This document shows, in pieces, positions 51,665 through 60,726 of a stretch of 64,000 nucleotides of DNA. Every line of letters starts with the position of its first letter. Within the stretch, counting starts at the first letter, position 1. Under the pieces are notes generated by a model that saw only the letters and a list, made by a program, of their open reading frames with translations, ran no database searches and was not told where the DNA came from. This DNA comes from Oxalobacteraceae bacterium (GTDB lineage Bacteria; Pseudomonadota; Gammaproteobacteria; Burkholderiales; Burkholderiaceae_D), in NCBI GenBank assembly GCA_027490725.1, contig JAIXXN010000019.1, forward strand, positions 62,001 to 126,000. The letters run 5' to 3'. The position numbers were made by a program, and so were the translations under genes.

Positions 51665-52858
51665 ATGGAAGCCTATTTCTGCTCCCCTCCACTGCGCACC
51701 GCCAGCGTGGTCGCACTGATTTCCGCGAGCCTTATGCTCAGCGCTTGCTCCCGTCCCCCTTCCGAAGCACCTCATGCGCAGGTGGCGGAAGTGGGCGTTT
51801 TCAAAGTGGCGCCCGAGGCGCTGCAGATCAGCACCGAACTGCCGGGCCGCACCGCTGCCTATCAGGTGGCCGAAGTGCGCCCGCAGGTCGGTGGGCTGAT
51901 CCGGAAACGCCTGTTTGTCGAAGGCGCCGATGTGCAGGCTGGCGCCGCGCTGTACCAGATCGATGCGGCCAGCTATCAGGCTGCCCAGCAGTCGGCCAGG
52001 GCCGCACTGGCCAAGGCCCAGGCTAATTTGCTGAGCACCGCGCCGAAAGTAGCGCGCTACAAGGAATTGCTGGCCATCGAAGGTGTGAGCCGGCAGGAAT
52101 ATGATGATGCCGTGGCCGCCCACGAGCAGGCCCGCGCCGAAGTGGCGGTGGCCAGCGCTGCGCTGGAAACGGCCAGCATCAATCTGCAGTACACCCGCGT
52201 TGAAGCGCCGATCAGTGGCCGCATCAGCCGTTCGAGTGTGACGCCAGGCGCGCTGGTCACCGCCAGTCAGGCTAGCGCGCTGGCGACCGTGCAGCAGCTC
52301 GATCCGATCTACGTCGATGTAACGCAGTCGAGCGAAGATCTGTTGCGTCTGAAGCGCGAACTGGAAAGCGGTGGCCTGAAGCGCACCGCCCAGCAGGCCA
52401 AGGTCACGCTGCTGCTGTCGGACGGCAGCCGCTATGCGCATCCCGGCAAGCTGCAGTTCTCCGATGTCACGGTGGATGCCGGTACCGGCAACGTTACCTT
52501 GCGCGCGCTGTTCCCGAATCCCCGTCACGATCTGTTGCCCGGTATGTTTGTGCGCGCGCAGGTCGATGCCGGTATCAACGAACAGGCCATCGCTGTGCCG
52601 CAGCAGGGCGTGAGCCGCAATGCCAAAGGCGAGGCTACTGCGCTGGTACTGAACCCGCAGGGCAAGGTCGAGCAGCGCACGCTGGTGACCGGCGGCACAC
52701 GCGGCGATCAATGGCTGGTGAAATCAGGCCTGAAGGCTGGTGATCTGGTGATTGTTGAAGGCTTGCAGAAGGTGCAGCCGGGCGCTGCAGCGCAGGTGGC
52801 CAAGCCTGCGCCTGCAGTCGCCAAGGCGGCGCCGCTGGCTGCCAGTAACGCGCAATAA
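51665..52858 (+). CDS. RND efflux periplasmic adaptor (AcrA/MexA type)
   Basis: A 397-residue lipoprotein membrane-fusion protein linking the RND pump to the outer-membrane channel. The lipobox LSAC lies near residue 26. [30 protein letters not shown] is the lipoyl region, followed by a helical hairpin (about 100-165), second lipoyl half ([19 protein letters not shown]) and beta-barrel ([19 protein letters not shown]). The ATG at 51665 gives a proper signal sequence; a GTG at 51635 would extend it. First gene of the adaptor-pump-channel-regulator operon. Confidence 0.94.
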   Translation: MEAYFCSPPLRTASVVALISASLMLSACSRPPSEAPHAQVAEVGVFKVAPEALQISTELPGRTAAYQVAEVRPQVGGLIRKRLFVEGADVQAGAALYQIDAASYQAAQQSARAALAKAQANLLSTAPKVARYKELLAIEGVSRQEYDDAVAAHEQARAEVAVASAALETASINLQYTRVEAPISGRISRSSVTPGALVTASQASALATVQQLDPIYVDVTQSSEDLLRLKRELESGGLKRTAQQAKVTLLLSDGSRYAHPGKLQFSDVTVDAGTGNVTLRALFPNPRHDLLPGMFVRAQVDAGINEQAIAVPQQGVSRNAKGEATALVLNPQGKVEQRTLVTGGTRGDQWLVKSGLKAGDLVIVEGLQKVQPGAAAQVAKPAPAVAKAAPLAASNAQ

Positions 52859-52869
52859 GGGAGAGCCTC

Positions 52870-55800
52870 ATGTCACGATTCTTTATAGACCGGCCGATTT
52901 TTGCGTGGGTGGTTGCCATCGTCATCATGCTGGCAGGCGTGATCGCCATTGCCGGCCTGCCGATTGCGCAGTATCCGAGCATCGCGCCGCCGGCAATTTC
53001 GATTAGCGGTTCCTATCCGGGGGCTTCGGCCAAGACGGTAGAAGATGCGGTCACGCAGGTGATCGAACAGAAAATGAAGGGCATCGATGGATTGCGCTAT
53101 ATGTCCTCGTCCAGCGATGGCACGGGCGGCATCAGCATCACGCTGACCTTCAAGAACGGTACCAATCCGGACATCGCCCAAGTGCAGGTGCAGAACAAGC
53201 TGCAACTGGCGACACCGCTGCTACCGGCCATCGTCACCCAGCAAGGGCTAGTGGTCACCAAGGCCACCATGAATTTCCTGATGGTGCTGGGCTTTGTGTC
53301 GGAGGACGGCAAAATGACGCAGGCCGATCTGGGCGACTATGTCGCTTCCAGCGTGATCGATACCCTGAGTCGCGTGGAAGGGGTGGGCGATGTGACCTCG
53401 TTCGGCGCCCAGTACGCCATGCGGATCTGGCTCGATCCGGCCAAGCTGCACAGCTATCAGCTGACCCCCGCCGATGTGGCTGCCGCGATCCGCGCACAGA
53501 ATGCCGAAGTCTCGGCCGGTGAACTGGGTGGTGCACCCGCCGTGCCGGGCCAGCAACTGAATGCCACCGTGTCGGCCCAGAGTCGTTTGCAGACGCCCCA
53601 GCAGTTCGGCGCGATCCTGTTGAAAACAGCCAGCAGCGGCGCCACGGTCTACCTGCGCGATGTCGCCCGGATGGAACTGGGCAGCGAGAACTACAACGTG
53701 CTGGCGCGCTACAACGGCAAGCCTGCTACCGGTGTGGCCGTGAAACTGGCGAGCGGCGCGAATGCGCTGGATACCGCCACCGCGGTGAAGGCCAGCATCG
53801 CCCGCATGGAACAGCAATTCCCTGCCGGGATGAAGGCAGTGGTGGCATATGACACCACGCCGTTCGTCAAACTGTCGATCGAAGAAGTGGTCAAGACGCT
53901 GGCCGAAGCCGTGCTGCTGGTGTTCCTGGTGATGTATCTGTTCCTGCAGAACTTCCGTGCCACGCTGATCCCCACCATGGCGGTGCCGGTGGTGCTGCTG
54001 GGGACCTTCGCGATTCTGTCGGCCTTCGGTTATTCGATCAACACACTGACCATGTTTGCGATGGTGCTGGCGATCGGTCTGCTGGTCGATGATGCGATCG
54101 TGGTGGTGGAAAACGTCGAGCGCGTGATGGCGGAAGAAGGTTTGTCACCACTGGAAGCGACCCGCAAGTCGATGGGCCAGATCAGCGGTGCGCTGGTGGG
54201 CATTGCGCTGGTACTGTCGGCAGTATTTGTGCCGATGGCTTTCTTCGGCGGTTCGACCGGGGTGATCTACCGTCAGTTCTCGATCACAATTGTGTCGGCC
54301 ATGGTGCTGTCGGTGCTGGTAGCGATGGTATTTACGCCAGCGCTGTGCGCCACCTTGCTGAAACCCGTTAAGCAGGGCCAGCACGCTAGCAACAGCGGCT
54401 TCTTTGGCTGGTTTAACCGCAGCTTCGAGCACGCCAGCAATCGCTATCAGGGCTGGGTCGGCGCGATCCTGAACCGTCAGGGCCGTGCGCTGCTACTGTA
54501 TGCCGTGCTGCTGGCGGCACTGGCGCTGCTGTTTATGCGTCTGCCAAGCTCGTTCCTGCCGGAAGAAGATCAGGGCGTGCTGTTTACCCAGATCCAGTTG
54601 CCGACCGGGGCAACCCAGCAGCGTACGCTGAAAGTGATCGAACAGGTCGAGCAGCACTATCTGCAGAACGAAAAAGCGGCCGTGGAGTCGGTGTTTGCGG
54701 TGGCCGGTTTCAGTTTTAGCGGGAATGGCCAGAATACCGGTATCGCCTTTGTGCGCATGAAGGACTGGTCCGAGCGCAAAGGCGCAGCCTTGCACGTGAA
54801 TGCGATTGTCGGTCGGGCGATGGGTAATTTCGCACAGATCAAGGATGCGATGGTGTTCGCGTTTGCACCGCCGGCCGTGATCGAACTGGGTAATGCCAGC
54901 GGCTTCGACCTGCAGTTGCAGGATCGCGGCGGAGTAGGCCACGCGGCACTGATGGCCGCACGTAACCAGATGCTGGGCATGGCGGCGCAAAACCCGCTGC
55001 TGATGGCGGTGCGCCCGAACGGGCAGGACGACACGCCGCAGTACAAGATCAGCATCGATCAGCAGAAAGCCAGCGCGCTGGGCCTGTCCATCGACGACGT
55101 GAATCAGGTATTGAGTACCGCCTGGGGTAGTGCTTACGTCAACGATTTTGTCGATCGTGGTCGCGTCAAGAAAGTGTATATGCAGGGCAGCGCCGAAGCA
55201 CGTATGGCACCGGAAGACTTAGGTAAATGGTTTGCCCGCAATGCGCGCGGCGAGATGGTGCCGTTCTCCGCCTTCGCTACCGGCGAGTGGATTTATGCTT
55301 CGCCGCGACTGGAACGTTACAACGGCATGCCGTCGACCGAGATCCTCGGCATGCCGGCACCGGGACAGAGTTCCGGTGTGGCGATGGCCGAGATCGAGAA
55401 AATGGCTGCCAGGCTGCCAGCAGGGATTGCCTACGAGTGGACCGGCCTGTCGACCGAAGAACGTGACTCCGGTTCGCAGACTACCCAGCTGTATGCCCTG
55501 TCACTGCTGATCGTGTTCCTCTGTCTGGCCGCCTTGTACGAGAGCTGGTCGATCCCGTTCTCGGTGCTGCTGGTGGTACCACTGGGTGTGATCGGGGCAG
55601 TGCTGGCGACCTTTGTCTTCAAGCTGTCTAACGACGTGTACTTCCAGGTCGGTCTGCTGACGGTGATCGGTCTGGCGTCGAAGAATGCGATTCTGATTGT
55701 GGAATTTGCCAAGGAATTGCAGGAGCAGGGCGTGGAACTGAAGCAGGCCACCTTGCAGGCCGTACGTCTGCGTCTGCGGCCGATTCTGATGACGTCGATC

Positions 55801-56004
55801 GCCTTCGGGCTCGGGGTGCTGCCACTGGCGATCAGCAATGGTGCCGGTTCCGGTAGTCAGAATGCTATCGGTGTCGGTGTGCTGGGCGGGATGCTGTCGG
55901 CCACCTTCCTCGGGATCTTCTTTGTCCCGCTGTTCTTTGTACTGGTGCGCGGCTACTTCGGTAACAAGCCAGCGGCGCCGGTAACTGCTGTGGAGGAAAA
56001 TTAA
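52870..56004 (+). CDS. RND multidrug efflux pump, AcrB/MexB (HAE1) family
   Basis: A 1044-residue inner-membrane proton/drug antiporter, twelve membrane helices and two large periplasmic loops. It starts [17 protein letters not shown] as HAE1 pumps do. The proton-relay motif [16 protein letters not shown] (adjacent aspartates in TM4) and the TM10 lysine region [17 protein letters not shown] are intact. It follows the adaptor by 11 bases and precedes the channel gene by 2 bases. Expected substrates are hydrophobic antibiotics, dyes and solvents; specificity cannot be read. Confidence 0.96.
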   Translation: MSRFFIDRPIFAWVVAIVIMLAGVIAIAGLPIAQYPSIAPPAISISGSYPGASAKTVEDAVTQVIEQKMKGIDGLRYMSSSSDGTGGISITLTFKNGTNPDIAQVQVQNKLQLATPLLPAIVTQQGLVVTKATMNFLMVLGFVSEDGKMTQADLGDYVASSVIDTLSRVEGVGDVTSFGAQYAMRIWLDPAKLHSYQLTPADVAAAIRAQNAEVSAGELGGAPAVPGQQLNATVSAQSRLQTPQQFGAILLKTASSGATVYLRDVARMELGSENYNVLARYNGKPATGVAVKLASGANALDTATAVKASIARMEQQFPAGMKAVVAYDTTPFVKLSIEEVVKTLAEAVLLVFLVMYLFLQNFRATLIPTMAVPVVLLGTFAILSAFGYSINTLTMFAMVLAIGLLVDDAIVVVENVERVMAEEGLSPLEATRKSMGQISGALVGIALVLSAVFVPMAFFGGSTGVIYRQFSITIVSAMVLSVLVAMVFTPALCATLLKPVKQGQHASNSGFFGWFNRSFEHASNRYQGWVGAILNRQGRALLLYAVLLAALALLFMRLPSSFLPEEDQGVLFTQIQLPTGATQQRTLKVIEQVEQHYLQNEKAAVESVFAVAGFSFSGNGQNTGIAFVRMKDWSERKGAALHVNAIVGRAMGNFAQIKDAMVFAFAPPAVIELGNASGFDLQLQDRGGVGHAALMAARNQMLGMAAQNPLLMAVRPNGQDDTPQYKISIDQQKASALGLSIDDVNQVLSTAWGSAYVNDFVDRGRVKKVYMQGSAEARMAPEDLGKWFARNARGEMVPFSAFATGEWIYASPRLERYNGMPSTEILGMPAPGQSSGVAMAEIEKMAARLPAGIAYEWTGLSTEERDSGSQTTQLYALSLLIVFLCLAALYESWSIPFSVLLVVPLGVIGAVLATFVFKLSNDVYFQVGLLTVIGLASKNAILIVEFAKELQEQGVELKQATLQAVRLRLRPILMTSIAFGLGVLPLAISNGAGSGSQNAIGVGVLGGMLSATFLGIFFVPLFFVLVRGYFGNKPAAPVTAVEEN

Positions 56005-56006
56005 TC

Positions 56007-57443
56007 ATGCAAAAAACACTGTTCTCTCTGGCAGCGCTGGCGCTGCTGGCCGGTTGCAGTCTGGCGCCGGTGCTGCCGGCACCGCAAGCCGGTACGGTGA
56101 CGGACTGGCCGCAAGGCGCGCCATATCAGGCCTTGCCTGCGGCCGCAGCAGATGCCCAGCCGGCTGCAGAAATTCTGTGGCGCGACTATTTTTCCGATGC
56201 CAGCTTGCGTGAAGTGATTGCACTGGCACTGGCCAATAATCGCGATCTGCGGGTGTCGGCACTGAATATCGATAAGGCGAAAGCGCAGTACAACATCGAT
56301 AGCGCTGCCTTGCTACCGAAACTGTCGGCCAATCTGGGCCAGACGGCTAGCCGCACACCGGCTGCGCTGAACGGCAGCGCTGCGGCGCAGACCAGCCATC
56401 AGTACAGCGCCGGCCTGACGATGGCGGCCTATGAACTCGACTTCTTCGGCAAGTTACGCAATCTGTCGGAAGCGGGGCTGCATAGCTATCTGGCGACCGA
56501 AGAGGCGCGCCGTGCGCAGCAGATTACGCTGGTGGCAGAAGTGGCGCATGCCTATCTGACGCTGGGCGCGGACCAGCAACGCCTGCAACTGGCCACGGAA
56601 ACGCTGCGCAGCCAGCAGATCTCGCTCAAGCTTAACCAGCAGCGCTTCGAGCGCGGCGTGACGGCGGGCGTGGATCTGTACGATGCCCAGAGTAGTGTGG
56701 AAGCGGCGCGCAGTGATCTGGCCCTGTATACGGCGCAAGTGGCGCTCGATACCAATGCCCTGCGCCTGCTAGTGGGGGCGGATATACCAGCCGCGCTGCT
56801 ACCGGCAGCCGCGCTCGACGTCAGCACCAGTCAGGCGGCGATTCCCGCCGGATTGCCAGCGGAGTTGCTGCAGCGCCGTCCGGACGTGCAGCAAGCCGAA
56901 CGTGCGCTGCGCGCCGCCAATGCGAATATCGGCGTGGCACGCGCTGCCTTCTTCCCCAGCGTGACGCTGACGGCCAGCGGCGGCAGTGCCAGTAACAGTC
57001 TGAACGGGCTGTTCAAAGCCGGCTCGTCGAACTGGAGTTTCATTCCCCAGATTAATCTGCCGATTTTTGATGGCGGTGTGAATCGCGCCAATCTGAACAT
57101 TGCCAGGGCCGATCGCGATATCTCGCTGGCGCAGTACGAGAAGGCGATCCAGTCGGCGTTCCGCGAAGTGGCCGATGCGCTGGCCCAGCGCGGTACGCTG
57201 GTACAGCGGCTCGACGCCCAGCAGGCGCTGGTGGCGGCAGCAGACAAGAGCTACCGGGTTCACGAGGCGCGCTACCGTCAGGGCGCCGAGTCGTATCTGG
57301 CGGCACTGGTGGCACAGCGCGCGCTGTATGCGGCGCAGCAGGGGCTGATCGGTGCGCAACTCGAGCAATCGGCGAATGCCGTGACACTCTACAAAGTGCT
57401 GGGCGGCGGCTGGCAGCCGGAAAGCCTGAGTCCGCAGGGCTAG
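56007..57443 (+). CDS. Outer-membrane efflux channel lipoprotein (OprM/NodT family)
   Basis: A 478-residue TolC-like trimeric channel with lipobox LLAGC (near residue 17). It contains the duplicated OEP repeat: SLREVIALALANNRDLRVSALN early and the DYELDFFGK-equivalent AAYELDFFGKLRNL, later VGVARAAFFPSVTLTASGG-like segments and PIFDGGVNRANL. It is the outer-membrane component of the RND system encoded upstream. Confidence 0.95.
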   Translation: MQKTLFSLAALALLAGCSLAPVLPAPQAGTVTDWPQGAPYQALPAAAADAQPAAEILWRDYFSDASLREVIALALANNRDLRVSALNIDKAKAQYNIDSAALLPKLSANLGQTASRTPAALNGSAAAQTSHQYSAGLTMAAYELDFFGKLRNLSEAGLHSYLATEEARRAQQITLVAEVAHAYLTLGADQQRLQLATETLRSQQISLKLNQQRFERGVTAGVDLYDAQSSVEAARSDLALYTAQVALDTNALRLLVGADIPAALLPAAALDVSTSQAAIPAGLPAELLQRRPDVQQAERALRAANANIGVARAAFFPSVTLTASGGSASNSLNGLFKAGSSNWSFIPQINLPIFDGGVNRANLNIARADRDISLAQYEKAIQSAFREVADALAQRGTLVQRLDAQQALVAAADKSYRVHEARYRQGAESYLAALVAQRALYAAQQGLIGAQLEQSANAVTLYKVLGGGWQPESLSPQG

Positions 57444-57596
57444 GGCTGGAGCGGGGAGCCGGTGTTGTATGCCGGCTGCCCGCCAGGACTGGTAAATTGA
57501 CAAATGCGCCACGCTTCGCCACAGTACCGCCTCAGGCTAGCCTCATTACGGTTCGCAATGAGCGCTGAGCAGATTGTAGATACCCGGAAAGACACC

Positions 57597-58211
57597 ATGA
57601 ACACCCCACCCGTAAAACGACGTACTGACCCGGAACGGGCGCTGCAAAGGCGCAATCAGGTGCTGGAAGCTGCGGCCCTGTGTTTTGCGCGTAGCGGTTT
57701 TCACGGTGCCAGCATGGCGGAGATTTCCAGGCAGGCGGGCATGAGTGCCGGCCATATCTACAATTATTTCGACAGCAAGGACGCCATCATTCTGGCCTTT
57801 GTCGAGCGTGAAGCGGAGTATATTTCGGGCTTGTTGCGCGATCTCGATAGCAGCCCGGATCCGCTGCAGGCGATGCTGGACGACGTGGCGCATCATGTGG
57901 CCGAATCGCTGGACCCGCAACCCTGGCATGTGCCGCTGGAGATGTACGCGGAAGCCTCGCGCAATCCCGTGATTGCGGCCAAGCTCAAGGAAGTCGATGA
58001 GCGTTCGCACCGGCAGCTGCGCGAGCTGGTCAAGCGTGGCCGCGAAATGCGCCAGTTACCCGTGGATGAAGCCTTGCTCGATGGGCGTGTGCATACGCTG
58101 GTGACGTTTTTCAATGGCTTGCCGGTACGTGGTATCCAGCGTCCCGATATGAACCGGGACGGTCTGGTGGAAGGCTTTAGCCGGGTGATGCAGGCACTCT
58201 TGATGTCCTGA
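57597..58211 (+). CDS. TetR/AcrR-family regulator of the efflux operon
   Basis: A 204-residue repressor with N-terminal helix-turn-helix (MAEISRQAGMSAGHIYNYFDSKDAII) and an all-helical ligand domain. The ATG at 57597 has a CGGAAAG site; ATG 57558 and earlier codons are possible but lack family sequence. Unusually for acrR-type genes, it sits downstream of and in line with the pump genes instead of divergent. The palindrome at 51608-51629 is the probable operator. If co-transcribed, this gives negative feedback. Confidence 0.88.
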   Translation: MNTPPVKRRTDPERALQRRNQVLEAAALCFARSGFHGASMAEISRQAGMSAGHIYNYFDSKDAIILAFVEREAEYISGLLRDLDSSPDPLQAMLDDVAHHVAESLDPQPWHVPLEMYAEASRNPVIAAKLKEVDERSHRQLRELVKRGREMRQLPVDEALLDGRVHTLVTFFNGLPVRGIQRPDMNRDGLVEGFSRVMQALLMS

Positions 58212-58285
58212 GTGCTGCACTGAACGCCGTCATGCGTGGCGGGGAATCCGGGCCGCGCGGGTGTTGTGGGGCAGCCTAAGCAAAC

Positions 58286-58315
58286 ATGACAAAAGCTCAA
58301 ACTCGCTGGTATAAT
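58286..58315 (+). promoter_or_regulatory. Promoter of tRNA-Pro
   Basis: ATGACA (58286-58291), 18 bases, then perfect TATAAT (58310-58315); the tRNA begins 11 bases later. Confidence 0.75.
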
Positions 58316-58326
58316 TTAATTCTCGT

Positions 58327-58403
58327 CGGGGCGTAGCGCAGCCTGGTAGCGTACATGCATGGGGTGCATGGGGTCGGAAGTTCGAATCTTCTCGCCCCGA
58401 CCA
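58327..58403 (+). tRNA. tRNA-Pro (GGG)
   Basis: A 77-base tRNA with a 7-bp acceptor stem CGGGGCG/CGCCCCG, anticodon stem CATGC/GCATG, loop ATGGGGT giving anticodon GGG, a GTTCGAATC T-loop and an encoded CCA end. Its own promoter and terminator flank it. No integrase or duplicated 3' end is seen, so it is not an obvious island attachment site. Confidence 0.96.
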
Positions 58404-58419
58404 ATCGAATCAAAGACTT

Positions 58420-58445
58420 AGGCCAACCTTCGGGTTGGCCTTTTT
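58420..58445 (+). terminator. Intrinsic terminator after tRNA-Pro
   Basis: AGGCCAACC, TTCG loop, GGTTGGCCT and T residues. From here to 58664 no gene or recognisable element was seen. Confidence 0.92.
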
Positions 58446-58664
58446 CGTTTGCGCCGCAGATTCCTCACTAAGCTGCTAAGAAACATTACGAGCTGCTATG
58501 GCGTGCTTGCCGGAGACTATTGGATCAGCTCCAAACCGGTACTCGCACCACAAGGTAGACCTTTGTCTGGGCATCTCTTTGTGTCGCATAACTTGCTGGA
58601 TGGTCTGGACCGGGGACAACTTCAAGAAGGAAGTGCGCCCATCTGATCCGTCACAGTGCCGCGC

Positions 58665-59276
58665 TCAGGCCGCGCCGTAGCGCCCCGGTACGTGGTTGAT
58701 GGCCAGCGTCAGGTTCAGCACGGCGGCACCGAGCAGCGAGATGGCGATCCGGTCAAGTGGCACTATCGACAACGACAGCAGCACGATGGCGCCATCGATG
58801 GTCAGTTGCATATATCCGGCACGCCAGCCAAAGCGCTCCTGCAGGTACAGCACCAGCACATTGACGCCGCCCAGACTGGCGCGGTGGCGGAACAGAATCA
58901 GCAAGCCGACGCCGGCCAGCAAGCCCCCCATCACGGCGGAATAGAAGGGATGGACATCGCCAATCTTGAACACCAGTGGCAGCAGTTCCGACCAGGCGCT
59001 CAGCAGGCCGACCGACAGAAACGTCTTGAGCGTGAACACGCGCCCCATCTTTTTATAGGCCAGCACATAGAAGGGCAGATTGACCAGAAAGAACAGCTTG
59101 CCGAAAGAAATGCCGCTGAAGTACTTGAGTAGAATCGCGATGCCGACCGTGCCGCCGGTAATCAGGTTGGCAGTGCCGAGCAGGTTCACACCCAGCGAAA
59201 TGAGCAGGGTGCCGGTGATGAGTGCCTGAGCGTCATCAAATAGCGAATGTTGGTGTACAGGAAGCGTCGTTTGCAT
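58665..59276 (-). CDS. YitT family membrane protein
   Basis: A 203-residue inner-membrane protein of the YitT/YczE-related family (DUF161-type) with about five to six helices. It contains LLISLGVNLLGTANLITGGTVGIAILL and GRVFTLKTFLSVGLLSAW, typical N-terminal repeat elements. It lacks the C-terminal DUF2179 domain of the longer YitT proteins. ATG 59276 is preferred over 59315, which would add only a basic stretch. Family function is unknown. Two Fnr-like boxes lie in the intergenic region just upstream (59314-59360). Confidence 0.85.
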   Translation of the reverse strand: MQTTLPVHQHSLFDDAQALITGTLLISLGVNLLGTANLITGGTVGIAILLKYFSGISFGKLFFLVNLPFYVLAYKKMGRVFTLKTFLSVGLLSAWSELLPLVFKIGDVHPFYSAVMGGLLAGVGLLILFRHRASLGGVNVLVLYLQERFGWRAGYMQLTIDGAIVLLSLSIVPLDRIAISLLGAAVLNLTLAINHVPGRYGAA

Positions 59277-59313
59277 AGTGGCGCGATCATATAGCATCCT
59301 GCGACGCCGGCGC

Positions 59314-59329
59314 ATTGACCTAGGTCAAT
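59314..59329. promoter_or_regulatory. Perfect 16-bp palindrome resembling an Fnr/Crp-family box
   Basis: ATTGACCTAGGTCAAT, fully symmetrical, has the TTGAC-N4-GTCAA layout of Fnr/Anr-like sites (consensus TTGAT-N4-ATCAA). It lies 38 bases before the YitT start and 211 bases before the TonB_C gene. Confidence 0.5.
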
Positions 59330-59346
59330 AAAAACGACAAGTATTC

Positions 59347-59360
59347 TTGATTGAAATCAG
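59347..59360. promoter_or_regulatory. Second Fnr-like box
   Basis: TTGATTGAAATCAG matches TTGAT-N4-ATCAA at 9 of 10 informative positions. It is 33 bp centre-to-centre from the first box. The rest of this AT-rich region (to 59539) contains another short palindrome, TGACATGTCA at 59419-59428. Confidence 0.5.
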
Positions 59361-59539
59361 ATCTTTCTGACAATGTTGATGTTGATTTCTGTCAATTTTT
59401 TGCGGGAAAGCAACAGTGTGACATGTCAATATCGACAGTGAGGGGGGCGTAGGCGTAGGATCAAGTCAGTAACAACGGCGGTGACCCCGCGGTTGTCACG
59501 CTAGATTTCATTCAATTCACTTCAAAAAAAGGAACACTC

Positions 59540-59860
59540 ATGAAACGTTTCGCCATTGCTGCGCTCAGTCTGCTGTCGGTGCTGCCCGCATTTGCTGCCG
59601 AGAAAGTGGCTACTCTGGATCCTAAGGTGCCTTGCGCGATCGAGTACCCAAAAGCGTCGCTGATGAATGAAGAAAAAGGCACCGTGGTTCTGGGCCTGAA
59701 ACTGTCGCCGGACGGCAAAGTGCTGGAATCGAAAGTGAATAAATCCAGTGGCTTCAAGAATCTGGACAAAGCCGCTGAGAAAAGTATCACCAAGTGCAAA
59801 TTCGTTTCGCCAGGTGGCGACCAGTGGCAGACCCTGGAATACGTCTGGAAACTCGACTAA
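59540..59860 (+). CDS. Small periplasmic TonB_C-domain protein
   Basis: A 106-residue exported protein: signal peptide to FAA (residue 20), then a lone TonB C-terminal domain (KGTVVLGLKLSPDGKVLESKVNKSSGFKNLDKAA split over the middle). It lacks the membrane anchor and proline-rich span of TonB, so it is not an energy transducer itself. Cysteines at about residues 32 and 81 probably pair. Its role is unknown. It is monocistronic, with an AAAAAAGGAAC start region and a terminator at 59904-59927. Confidence 0.85.
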   Translation: MKRFAIAALSLLSVLPAFAAEKVATLDPKVPCAIEYPKASLMNEEKGTVVLGLKLSPDGKVLESKVNKSSGFKNLDKAAEKSITKCKFVSPGGDQWQTLEYVWKLD

Positions 59861-59903
59861 TTTAGTTAGTAGTGCGTCCGGGTAGCGTACCCGGCATGCA
59901 GAA

Positions 59904-59927
59904 AGCGGCCCGTGTGGCCGCTTTTTT
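59904..59927 (+). terminator. Intrinsic terminator after the TonB_C gene
   Basis: AGCGGCC/GGCCGCT stem, CGTGT loop and six T residues. Confidence 0.9.
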
Positions 59928-60042
59928 ATTGCTCACCCGCCGCCCGTTGTCACTCCTGACAAAAACTGTCGCAAGCGCCACCTAGCATACGCTTCATGCA
60001 ACGCCATTGAGCTGCGTTGTTCCTCACTATAGGGAGTAAGCG

Positions 60043-60489
60043 ATGTCTAACCTTGCGATGTTAAACCCGGCACAGTCTATTTCGACGCAATTGAGTTCTA
60101 CGCAATTGAGTCCTACGCAGTTAAGTCCCAGCTATGTGCTGCTGTATGTGGACGATTCGCTCGCCAGTGCCGCATTTTATGCCGGGCTGCTGGGCCAGCA
60201 GGCAGTCGAGCTTGCGCCGACCTTCGCCCTGTTTGTGCTGGCCAATGGCTTGAAATTCGGCCTGTGGGCGCGCACCGGGGTGCAACCACGGGCGCTGGCG
60301 GCGGGCGGTGGGTGTGAACTGTGTCTCACCGTCGCAGACCGGGCCAGCGTCGATGCGCTGCACGATCAGTGGGCCGGACGTGGTGTCGCCATTGCCCAGC
60401 GTCCGGTGGCACTCGATTTCGGCTACACTTTTGTCGCACTGGATCGCGATGGCCACCGCCTGCGCGTGTTTGTGCGCGAGGGCGATTGA
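60043..60489 (+). CDS. VOC (glyoxalase/bleomycin-resistance) family protein
   Basis: A 148-residue vicinal-oxygen-chelate fold protein. The VOC core (about residues 30-148) has YVLLYVDDSLASAAFYAGLLG, GCELCLTVADRASVDAL, and FGYTFVALDRDGHRLRVF, as in PhnB-like and glyoxalase-like members. Metal ligands are not all obvious, so enzyme activity is uncertain. The N-terminal 28 residues contain a triplicated STQLS motif not part of the fold. Start ATG has a GGGAG site. Confidence 0.85.
   Translation: MSNLAMLNPAQSISTQLSSTQLSPTQLSPSYVLLYVDDSLASAAFYAGLLGQQAVELAPTFALFVLANGLKFGLWARTGVQPRALAAGGGCELCLTVADRASVDALHDQWAGRGVAIAQRPVALDFGYTFVALDRDGHRLRVFVREGD
60082..60126 (+). repeat. Three in-frame 15-bp tandem repeats in the VOC gene
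   Basis: TCGACGCAATTGAGT, TCTACGCAATTGAGT and CCTACGCAGTTAAGT occur head to tail and encode STQLS, STQLS and PTQLS. Because the unit is a multiple of three, copy changes would keep the frame. Confidence 0.93.
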
Positions 60490-60506
60490 GGCGGCTAACA
60501 TTCCGG

Positions 60507-60536
60507 TTGACACTGTTTTTCTGACGGTGCTATAGT
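60507..60536 (+). promoter_or_regulatory. Strong sigma-70 promoter before the sugar-binding protein gene
   Basis: Perfect TTGACA (60507-60512), 18-base spacer and TATAGT (60531-60536). Transcription should begin near 60543, just before the LacI-type operator. Confidence 0.8.
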
Positions 60537-60545
60537 CGGGCTGAG

Positions 60546-60567
60546 GAATTGGGAACGTTTCCAATTC
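60546..60567 (+). promoter_or_regulatory. LacI-family operator
   Basis: GAATTGGGAAC/GTTTCCAATTC: 22-bp palindrome with one mismatch and the central AACGTT typical of LacI/GalR sites. It covers roughly +3 to +25 of the predicted transcript, a repression position. A similar site is at 63132-63149. Confidence 0.8.
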
Positions 60568-60604
60568 TGCTGGATGTACCCCCTAGTCTCTTCGCATGAA
60601 GTTA

Positions 60605-60634
60605 CCGGCGCTGACGATGGCGCCGGATTTTTTT
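60605..60634 (+). terminator. Intrinsic terminator inside the leader of the sugar-binding protein gene
   Basis: CCGGCGC/GCGCCGG stem, 8-base loop and seven T residues. It lies about 60 bases after the predicted start site and 92 bases before the next gene, so it either attenuates that gene or ends a roughly 90-base RNA. Confidence 0.82.
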
Positions 60635-60726
60635 GACAGGGCAGGGGTGTCGCTGCAACAGCAGACAGCCGTACAGAATCACCCCAGAGAGCCGTGCCGG
60701 CACGTATCGGCAGGCAAGGAGACCGG

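Noticed and set aside
58449..58646. 65-residue plus-strand frame after tRNA-Pro as a small gene or integration scar
   Set aside because: No ribosome binding site, no family resemblance, no integrase and no repeated tRNA end.
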